Below, piece after piece: positions 44,452-55,800 of a stretch of DNA of 64,000 bases. The DNA comes from Aquabacter sp965279295. Lineage in GTDB: Bacteria; Pseudomonadota; Alphaproteobacteria; Rhizobiales; Xanthobacteraceae. The stretch is from assembly GCA_965279295.1 (NCBI GenBank), contig CBDIHQ010000013.1, one strand, 5' to 3'. The position numbers and the translations under genes were made by a program. Each line of letters begins with the position of its first letter. Position 1 is the stretch's first letter. Below the pieces are notes generated by a model. It was not told the DNA's origin. It was given only the letters and a program-made list of their open reading frames with translations, and did no database searches.

Positions 44452-45072
44452 ATGCCGAATATTACAATGCTCGACATCGAGGCGCTGCGGAAGACAAAGC
44501 TCGCTCCATATATCGACAAGTGTCTCTTGCACCGGGCGCCTGATCCCGGCTTCCACGCGATCATGGGGCACAATCTCGATCTGTGCGAGGCGATGTTCGT
44601 GGCTTGGGATGGTGTTTTTAACAAGGGGCGCATCCCGCACAAGCTAAAAGAAGTCATTCGGGTTCAACTGTCGCGGGCGGTATCTTGCACCTATTGAGGG
44701 AATGTTCGGTCTGCTTCGGCGAAGCGACAGGGACTTTCTGAGGAATTGCTTGACGAGGGCATCGATAGCTACGCCACGAGCGACCGATATACCGAAGCTG
44801 AGAAGCTCGCGCTGCGCTATAGCGACCTGATGAGCGTCAATCCGGACGCTGTGGATGACACATTCTTCGACGCGCTGCGCAAATATTACAGCGAGGAGGA
44901 GATTGTCGAACTCGGCCTGTTCATCGGTATGAATCTGGGCTTCCACACATTCTTCGGCACGCTCAAATTCTATCCGTTGTTCTCACCCGACGGCCGCCTG
45001 CTGACGCAAGAGGAGTCCGAGGAACTCTACGGAACAGGCGCGTCCTCCTTAAGTGCGAGGTCCGCAAAGTGA
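44452..45072 (+). CDS. AhpD/CMD-like protein with in-frame TGA at the CxxC motif: candidate selenoprotein or nonsense pseudogene
   Basis: A perfect AAGGAGG precedes the ATG. The first 81 codons lead to 'HKLKEVIRVQLSRAVSCTY' and then TGA (44695-44697). Without a frame change the sequence continues 'GNVRSASAKRQGLSEELLDE' to a stop at 45070-45072, giving 206 codons, a normal length for this family. In relatives the motif is CxxC followed by xNVRS, so the TGA replaces the second redox cysteine (codon 82, with Cys79 in front). A hairpin with a bulged U starts 11 bases later. The downstream gene overlaps the end as GTGA, which would need translation past the TGA. AhpD-like proteins are peroxidases or adaptors of peroxiredoxins. 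A Cys-to-stop mutation is the main alternative. Confidence 0.6.
44705..44732 (+). promoter_or_regulatory. Candidate bacterial SECIS hairpin after the TGA
   Basis: GTC (44709-44711), a bulged T (44712) and GCTTC (44713-44717) pair with GAAGC (44721-44725) and GAC (44726-44728) around the loop GGC (44718-44720). Weaker pairs extend the base beyond a G/A mismatch. There are 20 bases between the TGA and the loop. Bacterial SECIS elements lie directly after the UGA, with a guanine at the loop start and, in E. coli fdhF, a bulged U needed for SelB. The resemblance could be chance in GC-rich coding DNA. Confidence 0.4.
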
Positions 45073-45590
45073 CACAGATTTCTCCCTTACCGCTCGACAC
45101 CGTGACCGACCCCGAAATGCTCGACTTGATCGCGCAAGCCCGAGACTTAGGAGTTCCGGACGATGTGTTCATCGGCGTGCTCGCGCGCGCGCCGGAGCAA
45201 GGCAAGCCGATCCTGAGGGCGATGTTGATGAGTCATACGCAGGGAAGCGTCGACCATCGTTTGAAGGAGATCATTCGCATTCTGCTTGCGCGTTTTGCGG
45301 ACGATACGTATTTCGCGTCTTTGCGATCCCGCGCGGCACAAGAACGCGGACTGACTGAAGCGCGCATCAATCAAGGCTGCTACGAATACGAGGATGATAC
45401 GACGTGCTTCACTGAGGCTGAGAAATTCGCGCTTCGCTTCGCCGACTTGATGTACTTGGACGCAAACCAGATTGACAAAGCCTTTTATGACTCAATGAAG
45501 ATCCATTGGACAGAGGCGCAGATCATGGAGCTCGGCTCGTTCATAGTTATTCATTACGGAATGCAACGATTTATGAGATCGCTGCGTTAA
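45069..45590 (+). CDS. AhpD/CMD-like paralogue lacking the redox cysteines
   Basis: 173 residues, starting at a GTG that overlaps the stop of the previous gene (GTGA). It is a clear paralogue of that gene: 'HRLKEIIRILLARFADDTYF' aligns with the segment ending in SCTY-stop, and 'TEAEKFALRFADLMYLD' with 'TEAEKLALRYSDLMSVN'. At residues 79 and 82, where the CxxC pair should be, it has Asp and Phe. It therefore cannot do thiol chemistry there and may be a structural partner in a mixed oligomer, since AhpD/CMD proteins are oligomeric, or a carboxymuconolactone-decarboxylase-type enzyme. The tandem arrangement and coupling suggest two chains made in equal amount. Confidence 0.8.
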   Translation: MTQISPLPLDTVTDPEMLDLIAQARDLGVPDDVFIGVLARAPEQGKPILRAMLMSHTQGSVDHRLKEIIRILLARFADDTYFASLRSRAAQERGLTEARINQGCYEYEDDTTCFTEAEKFALRFADLMYLDANQIDKAFYDSMKIHWTEAQIMELGSFIVIHYGMQRFMRSLR

Positions 45591-45742
45591 TATTTGTCTT
45601 GTTAGCGGGCGGCTATTAGAAGGCGGATCGCTGAGGCTTGAGCGGGGGGCTCTCGAGATTTTCCTGAGCCCATTCCCCCTTTGAGGCGAACCCCATCGAT
45701 ACGAGCCAGAGCCATTTTTCTAGCCACTGAAAGGCCCCCTGA

Positions 45743-45765
45743 ATGGCCGGGTTCGTCCCGGCCAT
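45743..45765. terminator. Palindrome between convergent genes, REP-like
   Basis: ATGGCCGGG (45743-45751) pairs perfectly with CCCGGCCAT (45757-45765) around TTCGT. The GGCCGGG...CCCGGCC form is common between genes of Rhizobiales and lies here between the convergent AhpD-like and GST genes, so it may act as a two-way terminator. Confidence 0.5.
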
Positions 45766-45799
45766 GACAGAAGTTATTGCCACAGTGAGAAATCGATCC

Positions 45800-46438
45800 T
45801 CAGGCGGCGAGCGGGAGAAGGGTGTTGCCTTCCTTCTCCAGAACCCGGCGCACCGCCGGCCGGTCTAGCATCTCCCGGATCCAGCGCGAGGCATTGGGCA
45901 GGGTGCCGATCGGCAATTCGCCGCCCTTGCCCCAGCCGAGGAAAACGAGCGCATAGGGGTCGCAGATGGTGTAGCTGTCGCCAGCCATCCATTTCCGCCC
46001 CTCCAGCATGGCGTCAATCTCCTGAAGAGCCTTCCAGAAGGTCTTCAGCCCCATTTCCTTGATAGAGGGAAGCGCAGCCGGATCTTCCGAGAAGCGTTCC
46101 GCACGACGGTAGCGCGTCCAGTGCGGGTGAACGCCATTGGAAAGCCACGCCACGGTCTCGATGCAGTGCGCGGCGTCGATTGGATCCTCTGGCATCAGCC
46201 TGGACTGCGGATAGACCCGCGCGAGATAGGTCAGGATCGCCACGTTCTCGGTGATCACCCGGTCGCCCACAACCAGCGCCGGAACCTTGCCGCGCCTGTT
46301 GATAGCGAGATATTCGGGCGAGATATTCTCCTTCTTGTCGAGAGCGATGCGGTGCGCCTCGTAGGGAATGCCCGTCTCTTCGAGGCCGATATGCGAGCCC
46401 ATGGAGCAGGCACCGTTGGCGTAGTAGAATTTAAGCAT
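45800..46438 (-). CDS. Glutathione S-transferase
   Basis: 212 residues from the ATG at 46438, which has GAGGGAGAGG upstream; the frame opens 21 bases earlier without such a site. The thioredoxin-like N-domain shows 'YYANGACSMGSHIGLEETGI' (Ser/Cys near the catalytic turn as in beta-class enzymes), the cis-proline in 'RRGKVPALVV', and the glutathione gamma-glutamyl site 'VITENVAILTYLA'. A helical C-domain follows ('WMAGDSYTICDPYALVFLGW'). It conjugates glutathione to electrophiles or acts in dehalogenation and peroxide reduction, which fits the neighbouring dehalogenase and peroxidase-like genes, although it is transcribed towards them. Confidence 0.9.
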   Translation of the reverse strand: MLKFYYANGACSMGSHIGLEETGIPYEAHRIALDKKENISPEYLAINRRGKVPALVVGDRVITENVAILTYLARVYPQSRLMPEDPIDAAHCIETVAWLSNGVHPHWTRYRRAERFSEDPAALPSIKEMGLKTFWKALQEIDAMLEGRKWMAGDSYTICDPYALVFLGWGKGGELPIGTLPNASRWIREMLDRPAVRRVLEKEGNTLLPLAA

Positions 46439-46559
46439 CAACCTCTCCCTCCGCCCCATGCAACTAAGCCGGGGTCTCTCCAGCGCTCATTAAGTGCGCC
46501 GTTTTATTTAACCGACACGTCATAGGCGTCTCTGGCTTGAAACATACCAGAGATAGCGC

Positions 46560-46784
46560 GCCGGTTGAAAGGCGCAGTGCGCCGATTGCCATCATCGCGA
46601 CCAGGCGCAGGTTCGTCTCGCGGTCCGGCGCCGGCCATTTCTCGCGTAGAACTGCGTAGAGGGTCGCCTCGTGCTGAACGCAGCTTGCCTGCTTCCGCGC
46701 CTGGACAACCGCGCTGGACCGCATCAACCGGTCAATCGCGATCATCTCATTTGCAGGGACGACGGCGCAGACAATAAAGTCGTC
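46560..46784 (-). pseudogene. C-terminal relic of a TetR-family regulator
   Basis: The minus-strand frame reads 'AIDRLMRSSAVVQARKQASC' and 'PDRETNLRLVAMMAIGALRL', which has the look of the ligand domain of a TetR/AcrR protein. There is no helix-turn-helix upstream and the match stops after 'STGALS'. It lies between the GST gene and the end of the second giant autotransporter. The rest of the gap 46439-46831 shows nothing else. The family assignment is from pattern recognition only. Confidence 0.4.
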
Positions 46785-46831
46785 TGAATGCCACCGCCTC
46801 TGAGCTTAGCGTTGGCCGGTTCATTCCACCC

Positions 46832-49800
46832 TCACCAGCTAATGCGCAGTGTCCCGCTCGCACCAATCGTGCTGTAGCTTGACGCGACTTGGGCATCCAA
46901 TGCCGCGTAGAAGCTCATGTTGGGGCCGGTCTTGAACTGCAGCCCGGCATGGATGTCGGCGGCGTCCGTCACGGTCGGCAGCGCGTTGCCGCTGAAGCTC
47001 AGGCCCGGCAGTTCGGCGAAGCTGCGCGGCACGTCGCGGCTGGGGCTGAAGTCGTGCATCCAGGCGAGCCGCAGGAACGGGGCAAGGCCCACGCCGCCGG
47101 GCGCGGTCCATATCCCGTCCAACTGGATGCCGACATAGGTCGGCAGGGCCGTGATGGTCGTGGCGTCATAGGTCAGGCCGGACCCGAGGGCGCCGAAGCT
47201 TTCGCTCGCAGTGCCCTGCCAGAGCTGCATCGGCTGGAATGCCACGAAGGGCGTGATGCTGGCATGGGTGCCGGGGATGGCGAAGGCGTAGCCGGCCTCG
47301 ATCCGCCCGCCCAGAACCGTGCTGTCGAAGCCGGACGAGGTCGAAAGGTTGATGCCGAGGCCGTACAGGTTCCGGTCCAGGTTCGATGAGCCATAGCCCA
47401 GCGTCGCGATGGCCGAGACATAGGCCGAGCCGCTGCGGTAGAGGCCATACAGGCTCGCGCCGCCGTAGCTGGTCGATGTGCTGGCGCCGAAGTTCGCGGC
47501 GGAAAGGCTGGTGTCAGAATAATTCACCGCGCCGCCCAGAAGTAGCGGCAGGTTGGGCAGTTCGGCATCGATGCCGATGGTGCCGCCGAAGGTCTGGCCG
47601 GATATCCCGCCGCCGCTGGTGGCACTGCCCATAGGGGTTGCCCATACGCTCTTGGCGAAACCGCTGTCGGCAGCGGGAGCGGCATTGCCGTCCTGCGGCG
47701 CGGCGAGGGTCGTGCCGGTGCGGAAATGGTCCAGCTGCCCTGTCACCGCATTGATGGCGAAGGCGGCGGCGCCCAGCGTCGCCTGCGGCACCAGCGAGGC
47801 CGCTCCGCCCGCCACGGTCTCATAGCCCTGGCTAAGGCTGACGACGCTCGGCATGGCGATGAGCGCCGGCACGATGACCTGGAACAGGGACGAACTGCCC
47901 GCGGTCTGGATCGCGCCGATCAGCGCGCCGATCCGCATGTCGCGCGGCGACAGGCCAGCCGGGGTGAAATTGACCGTGGTTGAGAGCGTCAGGCTGTCTC
48001 CGACGCCGGAGAGCGCATAGCTCAGGATCGCGGTCTGCCCGAGGATGGAGAGGCCGGAGGTGGTGATCCCGCCGTCGGCGACGATGAAGGTGTTGGTGAT
48101 CTGCCCCGGCATGATCAGGCCAGGGTTGAACGGCACCGGATTGATGGCGCCGGACAGCGCAGCCGTGCCGGTGATGTGGAACACATCTGAGGTGCCCGAT
48201 CCCTGGTCGAACCGCACTTGGATGACGCCCGAGCCGCTCTGGAGCAACGCGCCGTCGATCAACGTGGTGCCGGGGTTGGCGGCACCACTGCGCAGCAGGC
48301 CGTCGTTCTGGAGCCGGCCGGTGCCGCCGAGATCAAGCGATGAGCCGGCGAGGATGGTGCCGGAGGCAAGGTTGTGGACCAGATTGTCGGCCCCTACCAC
48401 CAGGGCGAGATTTCCCAGGATCTGCCCGGAATTGTTCACTGTACCGACGCCGCTCGTGACCCGGATGGCAAGGCCCTCCGCGCCGTCGAAGGTGGAGAGG
48501 ATGCCGGCATTGTTGATGACGTTCTCCGGTCCGTCGCTCTCGATGGCGACGCCGCCGACACCGCCGGTGATGGCGACGCCGGTGCCGACATTGATGATGG
48601 GGTCGGTGGTGCTCTGCGCCAGGATGCCCCTGGAGCCGCTGCCGGAGACGGTGATCGAGGCATTTGCGTTCACCGTGACGAGCCCTGCCGAGCCGCTGCC
48701 CTTGGCGGCGTAAAGCTCCATGCCGTTGCCGGTGAGAACCATGCCGCCGCCACCGCCCACGCTCTGGGCAATCACGCCGTCCGCATCGGCCCCGGTGGTC
48801 TTGATCGCCGCGTTCACCGTGACGGTGACGTTGCCGCCGTTGCCGGAGCCGGCGCTCATGAACGCCGCAACGTCCCCACCGTTCGACAGCGAGATGCCGC
48901 CGCCACCGCCCACGCTCTGGGCGATGATCGCGGGCGCGCCGCCGCCGGAGGTGGAGATATTGCCGTTGCTGGTGATCGTCACCGTCCCGCCGTCGGAGGT
49001 ACCGCTCGCACCGCCGAGATAGGCTTTTTCAACCGCGAAGCCGAGGCCGCCGCCGCCGCCCACGCTCTGGGCGAGAATGCCCACCGCCGCCGAGTGGGTG
49101 GTCGAGATCGCAGCGGAACTCTGCACGTTAACCGTGCCGCCGGAGCCGCACGACCCGCCGCCCAGGCCCAGTTCGTTGGCGAAGATGGCGCTGAACCCGC
49201 CGCCGCCGCCGATCGACTGCGCGAGGATGCCGACCGACAAGGCGGCATTGGTGCTGATGCTGCCGGACAGAATGGTGGTGACGGCACCGCCGTTGCCACC
49301 GCCGCCACCGGTGCCGCCCAGCGAGATCAGGCCGTCCACAACGGTGGAATTGCCCGAGGTGCCGACACCGGCGATGCCGCCGCCGCCGCCGATGCTCTGC
49401 GCGAGCACGGCGGTGGAGAGATAGCCCTGCGTGACGATGGCCTGGGTGCTGGTGACGGAGACGCTTTCGCCGGAGCTTCCGCTGCCGCCGGTTCCGCCCA
49501 GTGCCGCGCCCGCGCTCATGCTGACGCCGGGCGTACCGCCATCGACGATGGCGAAGCCGCCCATGCCGCCGCCGCCGCCGACCGACTGGGCGGCGATGGC
49601 CATGGCGAGAATGCCGGTGGTGGTGATGGCCCCGTTGTTCTCCACCACCACCTGCCCGGCGCTCTGGCCCGAGCCGCCGCTGCCGCCGATGGCGATGCCC
49701 AGCGAGACGCTGCCACTGGTTGCGGTAGAGGACGCCGCGGCCCCGGCGCTGCCGCCGCCGCCGCCGAGGGATTGCACGAAGATGCCGTGCGCCAGGGCGC

Positions 49801-52800
49801 CGCTGGTCAGGATCGCCGAACCGTTGGTCACGGTGGCGCTGCTGCCAGTCCCGCCGGTGCCGCCACTGCCGCCCAGGGCAAAATTTGCGGCATAGGTCGC
49901 GGTGGAGGATGTCAGCGTGTCGATGCTGCCGCCGCTGCCGCCGCCGCCGCCGACCGACTGGGCGAAGATGCCCGTGGCGTTCAGCCCGCTGGTGACGATG
50001 GAGCCCGCGCCGGTGGTCACAGCGACAACGCCCGCCCCGCCGCCGCCACCGCCCGAACCGCCCAGCGCGAAGCCGACGCTGACATTGGGCGTGCCGCTGG
50101 AACTGGTGTTGCTCGATCCCCCCGCGCCGCCGCCGCCGCCAATGGACTGGGCGAAGATGCCGGCCGCGTTCGCGCCACTGGTATAGAGCGCGACGGAGGC
50201 GGAGGTGCCGCTGTTGACAGTGACGTTTCCGCCCTCCCCGCCCCCGGCGCCCGATCCGCCGAGCGCGAACTGGGTCGAGGTGTTGCCGCTGCCGCCGCTG
50301 CTGGAATTCACCGCGCCGCCGAAGCCGCCGCCGCCGCCGATCGACTGGACCATCAGCGCCGCCGCGCCCGATCCCTGCGTGGAGACGCCGCCGTTGTTGA
50401 CGAGGGCGACAGCGTTGCCGTTGCCGCCCGAACCGCCCGAACCGCCGAGGCTCAGCGCGGTGGAGACATCGCCGCCCGTGGCGGTGGAGGTGCTGGCGCC
50501 GCCCGCGCCGCCGCCGCCGCCGACGGACTGGACGAAAATGCCGTTGGCCGCATGCCCGGACGTCGCGACCAGGGCGCTGGAGGTCACGCTGACCGTGCCG
50601 CCGGTCTGGCCGCTGCCGCCGGAGCCGCCGAGGCTCATGGAGACCGAGGCATCGCTGCCCCCGGAAGAGGCGCTGCTGGACGAGCCCGCCGTGCCGCCGC
50701 CGCCGCCGATGGATTGGGCGAAGATGCCGTAAGAGAGATGCCCCGTGGTGACGATCTGGTCCTCGTCCGCATTCACCGTGACCACGCCGCCGACACCACC
50801 GGCGCCGCCCGAACCGCCGAGCCCGAGGGCGACGGTGAAGTCGCCGGTATTGGTGGCGCTGCTGGACGCGGCGCCGCCAGAGCCGCCGCCGCCGCCCACC
50901 GATTGCGCAAAGATGCCCGAGGCATTGGCGCCGGTGGTGGAAATCGCGCCCGCTCCGCCGCTGACGGTGACGATGCCGCCGATGCCGCCGCCCGCGCCCG
51001 CTCCGCCAAGCGCAAAAGTGACGGCATTCCCGTTGGTGCCGCTGGTGCTGGAATTGGATGCGCCGCCGGCGCCGCCGCCACCGCCCACAGACTGGGCGAA
51101 GATGCCGTTTGCATTGGCACCGGTGGTGGAGATCAGCGGCAGATAGGGCAGATAGGCCGGCGCGAGCGTCGTGACGATGACCTCGGCGCCCGCACCGCCG
51201 CTGCCGCCGGACCCGCCGAGCGCGAAGCTGGCGTTGATCTTGCCGCTGTCGCCGGCGCTGGTGGTGGACGAGCCACCCATGCCGCCGCCGCCGCCGATGG
51301 ATTGCGCGACGATCGCCCCGGCATTGGCGCCGGTGGTGTAGATGGAGTCTGAGCTGCTCACGCTCACCAGGGCGCTGTTGCCGCCCGTGCCGCCGCTGCC
51401 GCCGAGGCCGAAGGAGGCGGAGACATCCCCCTGCGAGGCGGAACCGAGGCTGGAGCCGCCCGCGCCGCCGCCGCCGCCGATGGATTGGGCGAGGACGCCG
51501 GTGGCGCCGGCGCCCTGCGTGGCGATCGCTCCGGTCAGGGTCACTGTGACTGTGCCGCCGACCTGGCCGCTGCCGCCCGTGCCGCCCATGGCCATGTCGA
51601 TGGAGGCTGTGCTACCTCCCGCCGAGGTCGAACTGGAAGACCCCGCCGCGCCGCCGCCACCACCGATGGATTGGGCGAGGATGCCATAGGCCAGCACGCC
51701 GCGCGTCTCGATGGTGCGGGTGTCGCTGACCGCCACGGTGCCGCCGATCCCGCCCACGCCGCCGGAACCGCCGAGGCCGAAGCTCAGGGCATAGGTCCCG
51801 CTGTTGGCGTTGGTGGTGCTGGAGCCGGCGCTGCCGCCGCCACCGCCCACCGATTGCGCATAGATGCCGGCCGCGCCGGCGCCCAGGGTCTGGATCGCAT
51901 TGTCGGAGAAGACGCTCACCGCGCCGCCCGCCCCGCCGGCCCCGCCGCTGCCGCCCAGGCCCGCCGCGATGGCGACGCCGTTGGTGCTGGACGATGAGGT
52001 GCCGGAGGATGAGCCCGAGGCGCTGCCGCTGCCGGTGTCGCTGGTGCTGGCGGCGGTCGCCGCCGCGCTGAACGCCCCGCCGGAGCCGCCGCCCCCGCCC
52101 ACCGATTGGGCGAAGATGCCGTAGGAGCCGTCGCCGAGCGTCACCATGGCGGTGCCGGAGAGCACCCGCACGTCCACCGTGCCGCCTTCGCCGCCGCCCG
52201 CGCCCGAGCCGCCAAGACCCAGGGCGATGGAGGTGGAGCCGCCGCCGCCCGAGGTGGTGGAGGAAGACCCGCCCGAGCCGCCGCCGCCGCCCACCGACTG
52301 GGCGAACACGGCGGATGAACTCGGCCCGAAGGTGACGAGTGAACCCACCGTCTCGACGCTGACGATGCCGCCAACGCCGGCGCCGCTTCCGCTGCCGCCG
52401 AGGGAGAGAGCGACGCTGCTCTTGCTGCCGCTGGAATTGGTGGTGCTGGAGCCGCCCGAGCCGCCGCCGCCGCCCACCGACTGGGCGAAGATCGCCCCAG
52501 AGTTTCCGGCGGAGGTCGCTGCTGGGGTGACTGTGGGCGCCGAGACGGAGACGGTCGAGACCTCAGCGCTGTCTTCCGGCTCGACTTCGTCCTCCGGCTG
52601 CGGCGGTACTGGCGGGGTCGGGGCCGAGCCCTCGCCGGTGGTGATGCTGCGCGTATTGAGAATGGAGACCGCGCCACCCGCGCCGCCGCTTCCGCCCGCG
52701 CCGCCGATGCTCATCGCGAGCGCCGTGCCGCCATCGGCCGCCGACTGCGTGCCCTTGCTCCCGGAACTGGTGTTGCCGGCCGAGGAGGAATTGCTGGTGC

Positions 52801-55800
52801 TGCCGGACGCGGTGCCGGAGATGGTGCCCGTGTTGGCGCTGCTGCCGGCGGATGCGGTGGGGGTGGGATCGGTCGCGACTGCCGAACTCAGGCTGGTGCC
52901 GCCATTGCCGCCGCCACCGCCGACCGACTGAGCGAACAGGCCGACGGAATTTTCGCCCGAGGTGGAGATGTCACCGCGATTAATGATGGCGACCACGCCT
53001 GCGGTGCCGCCGCCCGCGCCGGTGCCGCCGAGCCCGAAGGAGAGCGCCGCCGTGCCGCCCGTGGCGGGGCTGGACGCCGCACCGCCATTGCCGCCGCCGC
53101 CGCCGACCGATTGCGCGAACACGCCGCCCGACTGCATGCCGAAGGTGTAGATCGAATTGGAATTGGTGACGGTCACGCCGCCGCCCGTGCCGCCCGTGGC
53201 ACCGCCGCCGCCTAGGCTGATGGCGCCGGCATATTTGCCGCCGTTGGCATTTGCCGAGCTTGAGCCGCCATTGCCGCCGCCGCCGCCGACCGACTGGGCG
53301 AAGATGCCGCCGGAGAGGTTGCCGAAGGTATAGATGAGCGAGTTGCTGTTGACGACGACGGTTCCGCCGGTCCCACCCTGGCCGCCGTATCCGCCGATAC
53401 TGAGGGAGGCCGCCGCGCCGGTGTCGGGCGCGGTGGTGCTCGCGGCCGGCTCGGTCGCGCTCAGGTCCGCCGCTGCCTTGCTGGCGGCGCTGGCAAGGCC
53501 GCCGCCGGTGACCGAGGCCACGCCGCCGGAGACCTCACCGCCCGGGGTGCCCGTCGCCACCGAAGATGCGGCGCCGCCATTGCCGCCGCCGCCGCCTACT
53601 GATTGCGCGAAGATGGCAGCGGAATTGACCCCGAAGGTCTCCAATTGGCCGCCGCTCGCCACATAGACGCTGCCTGCATCGCCGCCGCCGCTGCCCCAGC
53701 CGCCGATGGCAAGGCCCGCAGCGTAATTGTTGCTGGAGGAATTGGTCTGCGACCAGCCGCCGTTGCCGCCGCCGCCTCCCACCGACTGGGCATAAATAGC
53801 CGAGGCCTGGGCGCCATAGGTGAGGATGCCGGGCTTGCGGGCCAGCACGTTGCTGCGCACGACCACGTCGCCGCCGGTGCCCCCGCTGCCGCCGCCTCCG
53901 CCCACGGCGATGGAGGCCGACATGGTTCCGGCGATGGCGTTGGCGTCCGCTGACCCGCCGTTGCCGCCGCTGCCGCCAATGCTTTGCGCCACGATGCCGG
54001 CGGAGAAGTCACCGGGTTGCTCGACGTTGCCGGTCAGGATGACGCCGACCATCTCCACCAGCACGCTGCCGCCGGACCCCGCCACGGCTCCATCGCCGCC
54101 GATGGCGACAGAGGCCGAGCCGGAGTTGGCATCGCCGCTCGACTGGGTGGCGCTGAACGCGCGGCTGGAGCCGCCATTGCCGCCGCCGCCGCCGATGGAC
54201 TGGGCGAGCAGACCGACCGAGCCGACGCCGTTGGTGACGATGAGATGGGTGCTGGTGACGGCGACGCTGCCGGCGTTCTGCCCGGTGCCGCCGGTACCGC
54301 CGACCGAGGCGGCCGCGCCCACCGCGACCTTCGCCCCGGCCGCGCCGGTTGCCGCGCTGCCGGCCATGGCCGAGCCGCCATTGCCGCCGCTGCCGCCGAT
54401 GGATTGCGCGATGATGCCGAGCGATTGCGCGCCATTGGTGCTGACATTGGCGTCCACCAGCACGACGACCGGACCCGCTACGCCGCCATCTCCGCCGCTG
54501 CCGCCGAGCGCGACGCTCGCGGCGATGACATTGGAGCCGGCCGCCGCGGCGCTGAACCCGCCGGTGCCGCCGGTGCCGCCGATGGACTGGGCGATAACGC
54601 CGGACGACAACATGCCGTAGGTGCTGATGTTGGAGCCAGACGCCACCTCGACGGCCACGGGGCCAGCCGTGCCGCCAGCGCCGCCCTTGCCGCCAATGCT
54701 CACGGAGGCGGCCGCGCCGTCACCCAGAGCGCCCGCGAAATCCCAGCCGGCGCTGCCGCCGCTGCCGCCGATGGATTGGGCGAGAATACCCGAGGACTGG
54801 TTGCCCGAGGTCGAAATAGGACCGACCGATTGATAGAGTTCGACACCCCTAGACGACCCGCCGGAGCCGCCGGACCCGCCGACGCTGGCGGCGATGCTTG
54901 CGTCCGCGCCGAGGCTGCCCGAGACGGCGAAGCCGCCATTGCCGCCGCCGCCGCCCATGGACTGCGCCACGATCCCCGGCGAAAGCGGGCCGGACGTGGT
55001 CACGCTCGCCTGGTCGGTAATAAAGACCGATTGCGCCGAGCCACCGCCACCGCCACCGCCGCCGATGGCGAGGGTCGCGGAATATTCACCCGTGAGCGAA
55101 CCCACGGCTGAATAGCCGCCATTGCCGCCGCCGCCGCCGATGGACTGCACCAGAATGCCGGGGGCGTTGCCCGTGCCCGAGGCATCGGCGGTGATGTTGC
55201 CGTAGTTGTAAGCGTAGACGTAGCTTCCGCCGGAACCGCCGCCGCCGGTCCCGCCCACGGACAGGCTTGCAGCCGAACCCATCGCCACGTCCGCCGCGAC
55301 CGAGAAGCCGCCGTTGCCGCCGCCGCCGCCGATGGATTGCACCAGGATGACGGGGGCGCCGCCACCCGATGTGGTCAGTGCGCCCCAGTTTCTCACCTCG
55401 GCGGCGCTGCCGGAATTGCCGCCGCCGCCGGCGCCGCCGCCGATGACGGCGATTGAGCCGCCCACGGACATTGATGCTGTGACGTCGAAGCCGCCATTGC
55501 CGCCGCCGCCGCCGATCGACTGCGCCACCAAGGCGCTCGCGCCATAGCCCGACGTGGTGATCGCGCCGCTGGTGCCGCCTGAATTGCTGTAGTCTTCGTT
55601 ATAGAGGTAAACGAAGTTTCCTGCGCCGCCGGAGCCGCCCTTACCCCCCACCGTGAGGGAGGCGGATATGACGCCTGCGGCGTTGGCCGAGATGGTCGAG
55701 CCGCCCGCGCCGCCGCCGCCGCCGATCGACTGCGCGATGATGCCGTAGGAACGCGCGCCGGTGGTGGTGATGATCCCTCCGGGATTTTCCGCGATCACCT

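Noticed and set aside
48374..51352. 992-codon open frame on the plus strand opposite the second autotransporter
   Set aside because: Its sequence is Ala/Gly/Asp/Arg-rich and mirrors the repeats of the minus-strand gene. GC-rich repetitive DNA keeps antisense frames open. It has no ribosome site, domain or signal.
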